A stretch of DNA of 64,000 bases from the NCBI GenBank assembly GCA_014549065.1, contig JACDOX010000027.1:2487691-2551690 (forward strand), written 5' to 3'. This DNA comes from Cardinalis cardinalis (taxonomy: Eukaryota; Chordata; Aves; Passeriformes; Cardinalidae). The translations under genes were made by a program, and so were the position numbers. Positions within the stretch are counted from its first letter, which is position 1. The number at the start of each line of letters is the position of its first letter. Shown here in pieces: positions 1 to 12,700 of this stretch. Under the pieces are notes generated by a model, which was given only the letters and a program-made list of their open reading frames with translations, was not told the DNA's origin and searched no databases.

Positions 1-3000
1 GACTCCCTGTGCTGACAAACTGGACAGTGCGATGATTACAACACAAGATCAAGAGCTTACAATTAATACAAAGAACATGTAATTTTGATTTAATCATTAA
101 ATCACAAAGATGAGGCTGCATCCAGCTTGTTCTTGTTCAAGAAAGAGAATGTGTCATTGCTTTTCGGCTGATCATTGAAGTTTCCACATCTTTCCTCCCT
201 TCAGAGTTTAATGTAATGTCCATGCAATTATTTTTCCNAAACAGGAAATGCATGTTAGAACCTTATTTTGGAATAATCATCTATTATGTCTGATAATACA
301 CCTTGCCTTCATGAAGAGAAATGTCAATATAAGTGATTAAAAACAGTCTGAAGGAGACGAAGTTTCCATGTATAAGCCTACCTCGCTCCTCTGAGATTGT
401 GAAATAAAGGAGTGTTTTAATCTCTGAAGTTGAAAGGACTTAAACACAGAAACATCATACACACCCTGGTTAGTGCTCTGGAAATAAATCGGATCCTCAG
501 CAAGGTCTCACTACCCAACAACTGAACAGTTCTAAGCCTCATTTCCTCTGCAACCAAACTGCTGAAATAAAACTGTTTTTAAAAATAGATTCTCAGAACT
601 ATCCCAATGGTATAAGAGCTATTCGTACACAATATGGAATGTACATCACATGCAGTTTAATACAGTTGTTTTAACATGCTTGTATAGCTAATGACTATCA
701 GTTGGCTCCTGATGTATGCTTAATATTTCTTACAACACATAAAGATAATTCTTAACTGAATCAAAGGGCCAAGTAACTGTGCAGCCAGAACAACTGTCCA
801 GCCACATGGAAATAACATATCTCTGGATATCCATTGGAGAACAAATGCTATTAATAACAGTAGGGCTCAATTATTCCTCTATGTGCTAGCTGACATGCTG
901 CTAAACAGAACAGTCACTGAAGGAGCCAGAACTGAGGGTTTTTTTAGACTTTGTTTCAGTAAGTAGCAGGGACACTGCAGGAAAGGCCAGCATGGTACGT
1001 AATCTCGTTTCAGTAGACATGGGCTGCCCAGCTTAAATTAAATGGAAAGGATTATCCAAAGCGGGGTTATTGGTTCTAGGGGGCAAACTTTGCAAACCAT
1101 ATGCCTTACTTGTCTGAGGCAAAGTAAAGGGACTTGATGTGTGAGGAATATATTTGGAAGGTAAAAGAAAAAGACTGAAGAAGTGATTTTGGATCTTCAA
1201 CAAGGTGAAAATCTTGGAGGAAAAAGCTTTTCAGACTAAACACTATAAATGCGGCTCCTCGCTCACACAGATGCACATACATTCCACCACCCCCCATCCA
1301 TCCCCCAAAAAATCCAACTGACACTAGGTGTAAGCAGAAGTCTCTAATGAATAGGGGGAAAAAAGACTGGGGGAAAGGAAATATTAAAAAAAAAGATCGG
1401 TTTAGGGGTCAGGTAATCCTGGGACTAAGTGAGAACTGCCAAAAAGTCNAGCTGAGTTAGACCTTGAAAAGGAAATTAAAACAAACAGTACAAGGTTGTT
1501 TAGCCACAGAGGCAAAAAGGGAATTAAAAAAGAGAAAGTGAAGCTGCTGTACTGTAGGGATTGGATAGATATTAAAGTTAACCTATGTGTGGACCCAAAA
1601 TGGAAGAACTCTTTTGCCTCAGTAAACAATTTTCAATAAAAATGAAGAGGTTAAGCACAGGGACAGAAGACAGAATAGAAATCACTCTATTCAAGACAGA
1701 AGTGTAACTCAGTATGCTGATCCGGTTGGAAGACTGCATCAGAAGCTACAAGATGAGAGCCAGAACCTCGTGTACACTCTGTCGGGCAGGGACCATATTA
1801 GTGCAGAATAGTCACAGATCCATCTCTAATATAAGAAAGGAGAAAAAGTGATAGCAGGACTGAGGAGAAAAGAGTCGGGAAAAGTGAAAGAAGGAAGAAT
1901 AATTAAAGAGTAAATGAAACACAGAATCATAGAGTGGTTTGGGTTTGAAGGGACCTTAAAGATCATCTAATTCCAACCCTCCTGCCATGGGTAGGAACAC
2001 CTTCCACTAGACCAGGTGGCTCAGAGCCCCATCCAGCCTGGCCTTGAACACTGCCAGGGATGGGAGTTCACATCTCTGGGTAGCCTGTTCCACTGCCTCA
2101 CCACCTTCACATCTAATTTAAACCTACTCTTTCTCTCAGCTTAAGACCATTGCTCCTTGTCATGTTACTACATGCCCTTGTAAAAAGTTTCTCTCCAGCT
2201 CTCCTGTAGCCCCCTTAAGTTACGGGAAGGTTCTCTAAGGCCTCCCTGGAACCTTCTCTTCTCCAGGCTGAATAACTCCAACTCTTTCAGTATGTCTCAG
2301 CCTAAAACCAAAACAAGGTAATGCCGACTAACTTGCCTTTATTTTCTCAATTATAACACATTTTCTGGCAACAGAATGTGAAGGATTGCCAGAGGACTTG
2401 ACATGGTGCCACTTAAGCAGCTGAAATTACAGAAAACAAATACTGCATAAGAAGTTTAAGGTAGGTGAGAAACTGGAGAAAAGGGAAACAAAGGCAAACA
2501 ATGCAAAAAGGGATGCCATTGGATCAGATGGAGATTACTAGTTAATTACTAATTAAAGATAATAGAACGCTATCATTTGCTGAATGTACACCACCTAGTA
2601 GCATTATGAACACCTAAAGAGCTTTTAACACTGTGTAAAAAAGTCAGGGAACCTTCAAGACTGGAAACATTAAAACCAGATTAAATGTACAGAAGAAGCA
2701 AAAGGTCATGTACACAGAAACTAACTGCATGAATTTCTTGTAAATCTGAGAACTGATCAAGTAAAAACTGCAGTGGAAAAAAAAAACCAATTGTGTGTCT
2801 TAACTATTCACAGCATGATAGAGAGCTATCTGATCACACATCAACAGAAGCAAATGGGATTCTAGTATGTAATGGGATAAAGTATTTCTAGTTAAGACAA
2901 GAAGGGAAGAATGCCATCATATTGTATGAGTAAAGGTTTTATCAGAAATAATTACACATTTTTCTGGTCATCTGCTTTGAAACAATTGAATTCATCTTGG

Positions 3001-3739
3001 AATAGGTGTAAAGAAATGTTTCCACAACGAGGGAATGGAGAACCCATCTCACACAACCAAACTGGCTTCTCAAAATGAAAACACAAAGCATATATGTTTT
3101 CCCTTTACACATTGAAAGAACTAATGTTAGGGAGGGAAAGGAGCCATTTCAATTTCAAAAAACAATGATAAAGTTAGCACAAAAGGGCAGGGGAATAAAT
3201 TTGCCATGAATAAATTCAAGGTGGAATTTACAGAAAGGTTTCTGAGCATCAGAGGAATGAGGTTATAGAACACTCTTCCAAGAGAAGTAATGGAAATAAA
3301 AAATCCTAAACAGACTTACAGCGAAGAATGGTCAGTGTATGAGAGATTATTCAATATGGTTGTCTGGGAATCCATGACCCAGGAGGTCCCTTTCAGGGTC
3401 CTCATAAATTACATATGAAAGAAAACCTATGAGGTCATATTGTCCCATCAACCTCAATAAAACTTAATAAGCAAAACACGTATGAAAAAGACTGTTGACC
3501 AAAACCATAAAATAAGCCTCTCTTTTTCCCTCCCCTGTTTAAGCAGGAAAACCAACCAAAATATTCCTTATTAAAAATATTAGTTACCTGGTAAATTTCT
3601 TGAGCTTCTTTCAGACTGGCTTTTCACAAGGCCACCTTATTTAATGTATTGTACCCAGTGCTTGGTGTGGTCCAGTTTCAATAATAACTCAGAAAAATTA
3701 ACTTATAACACATCTATCAACATCTTAATGTTCTCCTAC
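1..3739 (-). other. RNASEH2B intron 9 (partial)
   Basis: AT-rich sequence after the exon 9 donor, running off the left edge. It contains a CR1 fragment at 1921-2303. I searched the minus strand for the basic tail and PIP-box exon and saw no match. No other gene is supported here. Confidence 0.8.
1921..2303 (-). mobile_element. CR1 LINE, 3' end fragment
   Basis: The plus strand begins AGAATCATAGAGTGG, the reverse of the CR1 3' tail, and continues with typical blocks: GGACCTTAAAGATCATCTA, CCTTCCACTAGACCAGG, GCTCCTTGTCATG and CTCTTCTCCAGGCTGAA. The element therefore lies on the minus strand, 5'-truncated, in the same orientation as RNASEH2B. Truncated 3' ends are the usual form of CR1 in birds. 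Confidence 0.93.
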
Positions 3740-3782
3740 CTTCACTGGTGGCTCTGGTGCTGGGCTTCTAAGTTCTGGGAGC
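3740..3782 (-). CDS. RNASEH2B: RNASEH2B exon 9
   Basis: A 43-nt exon between acceptor TTTGTTCTGCAG and donor AAG|GTAGGA. Encodes (G)LPELRSPAPEPPVK, matching the human linker LPEPSASLPNPPSK before the basic tail. Ends in phase 0. This is the last exon I can place; the remaining coding part (about 65 residues in human) is not recognisable in 1-3739. Confidence 0.92.
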
Positions 3783-6700
3783 CTGCAGAACAAAAGATTT
3801 TAAATTAAAAATTAGGAGAGAAGAATTGCACAACCTAAAGTTTGGATATCCTTCTTCATGAATGCTGTTTTGGGTATCAGCTGCTCACACATGGCAAGCA
3901 CTTGCAAAAAAAAGCAGCTCATGGACTGTATTTCTGACTTATGAAACTGTTCAGCTATGGGGCTTCAGGCTGCAAATTGCACACTTTTCCGAAGGCCACC
4001 ACAACAGAAGCCTTTGAGCAGAACTGAACTGATGAGTACGTGCAGAGTCCCAGTGATGATCCAAGCCAAGTCTGCTGCTGGCAGGGAACACCAGCATGAG
4101 GATGTTGGCTCATCTTCCAGATTTAAATACAAATTAACACAGGTGAGATAAATAAGTCAAACCCAAGCAGCACTGAGTGAGTAGGGAAAAGGAAAGAGGA
4201 CTGGGGATGAAGACTCAATTTCTGGCTCTGCTGTTTGTGCTTGACAATTCTGGACAAACTGTTCTTTTGGATTTTCCTCCCACTTGCTTTCAAACAGGAT
4301 ACATTACTCAGGGTTTCATCAGGCAACAGTGGTAACAGACATATCCGACTTTAACATTATATCTCCCCCAGGTCACAGTCCTTAACACTACAGGAAAGCC
4401 AAAAAATAACCCATAATCCACATTTGAAAAATCACGTTTCAAGTGTGGCAAATATAATCTCATTGTGTCATTCACTGCACTGCCTTGATGAACAAATCTC
4501 AGTATTCAACAGAAATGACCAAATGAACATTAATCCATGCCATGTAAAGCTATAAGCCAGCTGGAACAATACTTACCCCAAGTATTTTAACAACTCCTTG
4601 CTCAGATCTTCAGGAATATACTCTGATATTAACCCATGGGCATACCGTACATAGTCTTCAGGAAGAGGTCAGGGAGTGGGNAGGAGGAGAAAAAGAACAT
4701 TCATGTTACAAAGTCACGTTGCTTTAGCCATGTTGCATGTGTTACCATGAGGCACAAGGTTGAATCACTCACAACAGACTCCTAATGGATACACTGTGAT
4801 GCTTCTCTGCCTTGAGTAGTTTATGTTATATGACACTTGTAGGTTTATTTAAAAAGTAAAGACTTACTACACTCACTTTGTCAGCACATGTTATTAATAT
4901 CTGCTGCATGTACTTTACAAAAGCTGTTCACTTTCTGAGAGTACTAGATATCGTGTATTTTTCCGAAGAAATTAAATTTTAAAAACCTGCAAAAGTAAAA
5001 AGCTGACTCAACAGAACATGCAATCATTAATTTTAAAGCATCTGGATCTCACAATTATTTGGCAAGGGCTTCAGTACTAAAGAACATTTTCTGGCTTCAA
5101 CTGAAAACAATTAGATGAGACAATGAGTCTATTTCAAAGTCTTGTACTTAATTTTCAGTACTTTATAGAAAATGCCAAGGCCTATCTAAATATCACTGGC
5201 AAGACAGGATAATTATCTGTGGAAATATGAACTACTAGAAGCTGTTTTCAGTACAGGGCACTCCTGCTATAAATGTTCTTCTGAGAGACTGGGGAAAAAA
5301 AGTGACCCTTTTATAACACAAAGTCCTAAACCAGATCTTTTCCGTTCACGTTCTACACAAGCACTTACTGATAATGGGCTGGACTTTTTAAACTTGCTGT
5401 TGTTGAGGCTGCTAGGGAATAACTGCACCCATGTANAGGAAGCATTTGCCAGACAGATATTAAGTTAAAATCTCCACTCTGAATTCCAACTCCAACAGGC
5501 CAGTTTATCTGCTCATATGCCTCCACACTTAGAAAGTTCAGAAGCACATGGCATACCAACCTTAAGGTGGCAAAGAGCTATTACTTTAGTGCCAAAGATA
5601 AATTTATCTTTTCTTCCCCCATTTTCTCTTTTTTTTAACCTGAAAAGCCCAATGCAAACTGGCATTGAAGAAGAAAGCATTAACAAACTGACAGCAGCAT
5701 ACACATTGCAGCTGTACTGATAATAAATTCTTACTATCACCTATCTGCACTTCTCCTTCCTTCACTGCACAGATTAATCAAAGATTTTTCACTCTCTAAG
5801 CCCACTTTGGGGTCAGGAGAGAACAAGAAATAGTTCCAACCCAAGACAATTTCGCCTCAGCACTTAATATGTCCAATTTATTGCTTAAGAAAAATATTCC
5901 AATAATTTCGCTCTTTGCATTATGACACTGAATGGTGAGTCCAAATCAACTGCTATTATTTCATACTAAATACAAAATACACTCCCTCTGCATTTCTGAC
6001 TTGAACTAATCTCCACTGACTTCCTTTACTAATTTAAAAATACCACTATTTGCCTCCTATGGAGTCTGTGTTCTTACACCAGCCTATCTTTGTTATTAAT
6101 CTTGCTTCAAACATCAGGAATATTGCACACCTCCCTTCTTTGTCTTCTGAATGAAAAAGTCAAGTCCCATATGATAAACTTCCACTACTTGCCTATTTGC
6201 TCTCGTTATTTCCTCCCCTATTTTTGCCCTACAGTATCTGTAGATGCTAACTACATATACCCACCTATTTTTAAAGGTGCTGGAATTTCATTACCCCAAT
6301 GAAAACAATTCTGTACAGAAATAAATTGCACTGTCACAGCAGTGAAAATCAGACAAGAAAATGAGTCTTACTAGAAATAAGTGTTGAGTAATGCCCATTT
6401 GACTTCCTGTCATACACCTTGCCACATACAGTGGGACTACCTCCAAAACTCACTTACTTTAGATCCCAGCATTCCCAATTTCCATGCTGCTCTCTCAAAT
6501 ATGAAAACCCAAGGTTTTTAAAAGACTACTATAATCATGTCACTACAAATAAAGAGCAGGGTAGGAAAAAAGACCACTGCAGATGAAATATTTAATTATA
6601 AATTTCAGAGAAAAANTATTTAACCATAGTCAAGATGGTTGTTGCCAGGACACTTTCCCCTTTCTTTAAAAAAGTAGGGGTTGGGAAAAAGATGAAAAGC

Positions 6701-9700
6701 TACTGTGAAGTTAAAATCACAACTTTTGCAATTTTGTCTCTTTTTAAAAACTATATATTACAATTTCAGTTCTATAAAATTGTCTATTTGGCTCATAAAT
6801 CTCATTTATGTTGTTTCTTTTGATATCATGACTTGGTAGCTCACTTTCCAATTTGTCAGAAAGCGCTTTGTTTCTTTTTAATTTTCAATAGCATGAAGAC
6901 TTCTGACGGCCTTTGTAATAAGAAACAATTTGCCTTGGTTCATCTTGCTCTAAACTGTTCTTGATTTTCATTAACATTTGAAGATTTTATTCCAAGTCCA
7001 TTTTCAGGTTTCTCTACAGAATTTTGTGTCAGTAACATTCAGGACATTGCCCTCCCCAGCAAAATGGTGAATAGAAGCAAACAGGATCCCACCAGACTTT
7101 TTGGTAACAGGATTGTTATAATTTAATACACATATTATCAAAATTTTGCCCTTAATAATTACACATTTGTGCATTCTCTGTGACCATGACTGCCTAAGAT
7201 CCCTTCACCATTTTGAAGAATTCTATGAATGCTAACACTCCATGCATCCTAATAAAAATAATAATGAAAAGAAGCATGTTATAATACAGATACACTTACT
7301 GGGGGGGAACTCATTTACATTATACATATGTGTCCTATTCTTTAACAGAGTCTCAGTTCAGCAAAGCACTTCAGCAAATATTTCACTGAGAAAAATGTTT
7401 CCTCCTTGAAATGTGAAGAAGCTANGAGAACCCCAGCTGAGACTATTGTAATTGTTAATTACATTGTCATCTTATGAAGACAGCAAAGAACTTGGAAAAT
7501 CCAAGGCACAGAGTCGCAACTTATATAGAATTTTCTGTACAGAGTATAAATTTACTGCAAAGGCCAATTTCAACATATTTTAGTTTCTAATCACGTGTTT
7601 TATCTCTACTTATGTGGCTTCACAAAAATGGAATTCATGACGATGTTTAGTTTTCTTACCTTCCTGAGCATCTGTGATCTGTTTACTGTTGATAAATGTA
7701 CTTGCAAGCACCCTTTCACCTACTGATATATTGTTGCTTTTAAGTGCTTTCACTGTTTGATTAACCTACAGAAAACCAAAGAATGAAATGCCTGTATCAA
7801 TATTGTTATGCACATGTTAATGCAGTGACAAAGCTCTTGTAATTTTGTTTCAAACATATAAAACACTCAAGTTATGGACTGTGGTGAAATTTAATACACA
7901 TTTGTAATGACTAGCAGATGAGCTCAAAAAACCCAAAGAAACTAGCATGTCTTTGAACATGTTGCCTTGGCAACANAGCACCACTTTTGCAGCACCCTAA
8001 GATGAGCTGAGCTACTCAGACTCAACAGGCATGATTACACAGGTGAGAAATACACCTGCTCAGTGAACACTCCTGAGCTCAGCAGGATGGTAAAGGCAGT
8101 CCTGGTGGAAATCAAAGATTAAAGACTTTACAGGGCACTGATGTGCTGGATCCAACCGAGAGAGAGCTGTCAGATGAAGGTATTTTCAAGAACACAAACA
8201 GGTACCTGTTCACATGTAAATATTCAGGTAATCATTGCAAAATAGGCATTCATTCCCATGCCTCATCACTGCAGAAAGTGGGCCAGATGTTGTGCTTGTA
8301 TTGATTAATTTAAACGACAAGGCCTCCTCATCATGTGATGCACAACCTCTTTTTCCATAGAGCGACATCATGTTAAGGGCACATGTGCATGAGTAAAATG
8401 AAATTCACCTTCTTTATACGAAAACAAAGACCCCATCAAATTTAGCTTTAACACTAGTTTATTTCTGGCAAACTCTACAGGTCCCTTGAACAGCATGATT
8501 GGATCAGGATAATAGCAACCAAACAAGGACTATTCTGAGTGAACTCTGCCAAAACTTCAGGAAACACATTTGTAGCACAAAACCAAGGCAGTTCTGTCCA
8601 GCTTCAAAGCANAGCAGAATTTAGAAACTGTAACAATTAAAACCCTCCACTAGCCCATCTATGAAAGCGACAAAGCAAAAGCAAGCCCCTCAACTTATGC
8701 AAAGCCCACAGCAACAAGCTGACAGCTTCTTCTTCCTACCCACACCCCATATATGCCCCTTTCATGGCCAATCCCGTCAAAAAGAGAAATGCAACAAGCT
8801 TGTTAATATCTCTAACACCTGATCACATTCCCAAGTGGAGCAACTTTACTGTGATGTCTGTCCCTCTTGGAGAGGACAAATACCTTGAACTGAGGCACAG
8901 CACATGGTTCCAATGCAAATATGGACAAGCTAAAAAGCATTTCCATTTTAAACATATAGCAATTTTTAAAATAAAAGGGAAACACAATACCTTTTTCTTT
9001 AACCACTTCAGTGTCTTCTCTTGGCTGTATTTATGGAATTTCTGACTGCCAATCTCTGAGAAAAANCAAGCAAGGGGAAAAATGTCATGTCTGGTTTGGA
9101 TTGCATTTTCAATACCTTTAAAATCTTTTTAACTTGTAGATAGAATATAAAAGTTAATTTGCATCTTGCACATGTTTGATATCAGGGCAATAAGTTTAAA
9201 AAATATTGGAAGCAAAAAAAAAAATAAACAGACTGAACTGATANGAACAAGTCTGGACAATCTGACAGTTCTTTAATTAGGAACTAATCCAGCAAAGCAC
9301 AGATCTTATTTATATATGTGTAATCTTGGATTCTCTTATTCACTANGACTCTTTCAAGCCCTTGTAGTTTCGCTTCACCTTCACTGCCCTGTGTCACCAA
9401 ATTGGTGATTTTAACGACATAGCTCATAACACAAAATGTTGGTTCCACAATTTTCTTTTATTTTTTTTCTTTTTTTAAACCAACAGATTATCTTAAATCT
9501 TTATGTACCGGATTTCAGCACCTAGTAAGAGACCAGGACAGAGAGTTGATTACTGAAGCTAAACCATCCACCTCTTCTATAAAACCTTTCCCTATCAGTT
9601 CTCCTCTCTTATGTCAGAGCGACTAAAACAGGATTTTTACTTCTATCCTTCTTTTACATAATTCAACATAATGTTAAAAGAAAATACAGAATCCAAAATA

Positions 9701-12700
9701 GTAAAACTCACTCCTTGTGGGAGGAAGTACATGATTCACTCATGATTTACGGAGCAACACAAATTAACTTGATGATCTAAGAATTCTGGAGAGTGCTTCC
9801 CCTGCAATAATGAGGGCATCCTGAGCACTTGCTATTCACATGTGATCTGGAGATACATCAGTTCAAAACATCCANGCAAAAGAGAAAATTACAAAGGCTC
9901 AGGGAAATTTCAGTATAAAAATTCAGTGTTAACTCACAGAAAGCTACATTTGGGAATTGGAATCACATGCCTAATAAGATTTCACAGGAGATTTTGGAGC
10001 CTGCTGCTTCNGTCCTTTTCTTTAACAGGTATTTCAATAAGTTTTGATCTCCTGTATACAATTCCCATAAATATCTACATCTGTTTCACGTCATTTACTG
10101 ATACAGTGTCATATTCCAACACTCATTTCATGGATTTTCCTTCTCCCCTGGCAAACAACAACATATTATTTATGATTCCTTCAGCATTTCCTTCTTTGGG
10201 GTTTATCTTGGCTCTTCCAAATTGCACACAAACAGTGAACTATTATGCACTCTTTCTGCATGCATGGCAGGGGGTATGGAGAGGTCAAGGAAAGCTGCTT
10301 GCAAGATGAAGTTTAAATCTCTCTCAATAGTTGTATAACAGCAAAACACAAAAATTCTTCAGAGCAAAAATGAAAAAATATACTAAGCTGCAGGTAAAAC
10401 AATTAGCTGTGACATTGTTTGAAGCACTTAACAGACACAACACAACAATTGTTGGCTGCAGGTTTTAGGACTTAGAAGCTTCTAAATGGCTCTGAAAGAA
10501 AAGGAGTAGAAAATGGAGAAACTCTCTGGATACTTGAACCTGCTTCTCAAAGGGCTAACATGGTTTGGGTTCAAGCACAGTGAGTACAATTCATGGATTC
10601 CACTCTTATCTAAGAAAGTTCGAGGAAGGGACATCCTCTGGGCACCATCCCCCAACCCATGCTGAAAAGTAATTCTAGTCTGGATTCCCAGGCAGACTCC
10701 CCCACAACAGCATGATTCAGAGTGACTCAGGGAAAGGAAATGTAGAACTGTGAAGCCATTTTCATTAAAACATGTGAAAAATAATTACACTGAACCCTTT
10801 AGAGATCACTTTGTTTGAAAATATTTTGTGTGCTTGACAGTTTTGACTATTAAACCCTAGAAACTGACAATATTCAAGACCTCTGAAGAATTAAAGTGAG
10901 TTATGAAAGTCACAAACTGCTGACAAAAGGATTCAATATTGGAACGTGGATTTAACATGTGATGCACATTTGATATTGGTGAGAGTTAGTGACTACGTTT
11001 GATAATATGAGTATATATTGGAAAGCCTTTTGTTCCCTAATGTGTCTGGTGCCTATAAAACTGGTCTGAGACATCTGGAAAGATTGGGTTTGAGAAATAC
11101 AGATGGAATATAAGTGGTTCTACAATTAAATAATATGTTCAGTGATCGGGTAATCGCTATGTAGACTTGGAAGTTTCCCTGATGTATTGTTGAGCAAACT
11201 GCCTAAAGCACATTTTAAAATCCATTTTCTTAGTGTTTTCCATAACTCTGAAACTTATAGGGCCCCTTCTTTCCTACCTCCTGGGAATACAAGCTTGGCA
11301 ATATTATTTAGTTCTTCTAATCAGGTAAGTTTTCTTGGCTCTTCATGTTAATCACATCAGACAAGATCATAGTGCAGCTTTTGCCTCACAAAATGAAACA
11401 AAGAGTAACACTCTAAAACTGGAATTCATAACCCTTTCTTAAACCCTCTCTACTGTACATTCAATCCTATGTCAGAATTTATTAGCAAACAACCTGCCTC
11501 ACCCAACCTTAGTGAGCTGTAACACACCCTTTCCACAACTACTAAAGCAGGTAATTCAGAATTTAATTCAACTAAATGAATTTTCAGTGCCCTTCAAGAA
11601 TGAGGCCAGGGAAGGTGGATTTTCTGCTAATTCAGTAAGTGTAAACTGTGAGTGCTCTGGGGTAAGAATTTCTTAGACAGATGTTAAAAGTCTTAAGACT
11701 AAATGAAGAGTGAAATAATTATGTTGTTAAGTTCTGTCAAGCAGAACAGAGCTCCAGAAGCCTTAATGCAACTGGTATTTCTTGCCCTAATGCTCTACTC
11801 CTAAAATGAGAAAGGCTACAAAGTGGACAACAGCTCTTAAGAGCCAGAAAAGAGTGAGTACCTGAAGTCATAATGCTGGTATTTTTACAAGCAATAAAAG
11901 ACATGAGAATATGAAACACATAGAAGTGGATTAAACAGAAAGGTGATGTGTGCATGACAGGCAAGAAAGTGCCAAGGGGTTTGTTGCATAACAGTACTCT
12001 TGGTGTTCTATAAAAAGAAAGAAATCCTTAGAACAAGCTCCACTGTAACCCAATCCAAACCTGAACAAGAAAAGAAGTAGCACNTACATGCAGGTACATG
12101 CCTGGGAAAATCCAAAAACATCACACAAAGATGATGTGTGTGTGTAGGTACAGCTTTTTATGACAAAAGCATTATTGACCTCACATTTCAAAACAAAACC
12201 CAGGAAGTGAACACACCTGTAACAGCTAATACAATTTGTTGGCAAAATGACACAAACATATAGGTGTACATAATACATTACTTAACATGGAAAAAATCAA
12301 GCAGTGAAGCATCTTCACTACAGTCTAACAGAATACAGTTTATGGGAGGATGCTCCCAGATGGATAATACCCTTGAATACAGTATCAGAATGGATACAGA
12401 AGTTAGACCAAGACATAAGATCTTGTCCATAGCAAACACTTTTAAAAAAAGTTTTGTTTTGGGAACATAAATACTGCCCAAAGGCTTTACTGTTGTTTGG
12501 AGGAAGTGCCCCTTCAAAAAAATAATCCAGACCTTGTCCTAAATTCCTATGCTCCTCTATCACCTTGGCTACTTATCCCATGTTAGACAAGTTGTAGGGC
12601 AAGTAATTGCCTGAAAGCTTAAAAACACTTTTTAATGGAAACACTTGCCACTTCATGAGAAGGCAAAAAGTGTTTTGCTTTTCAGATGCACCTGTCCCAG

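Noticed and set aside
3590..3645. Possible RNASEH2B exon 10 on the minus strand ending at a CAG|GTAACT donor
   Set aside because: The translated sequence does not match the basic tail, the reading phase meets a stop, and no good acceptor precedes it.
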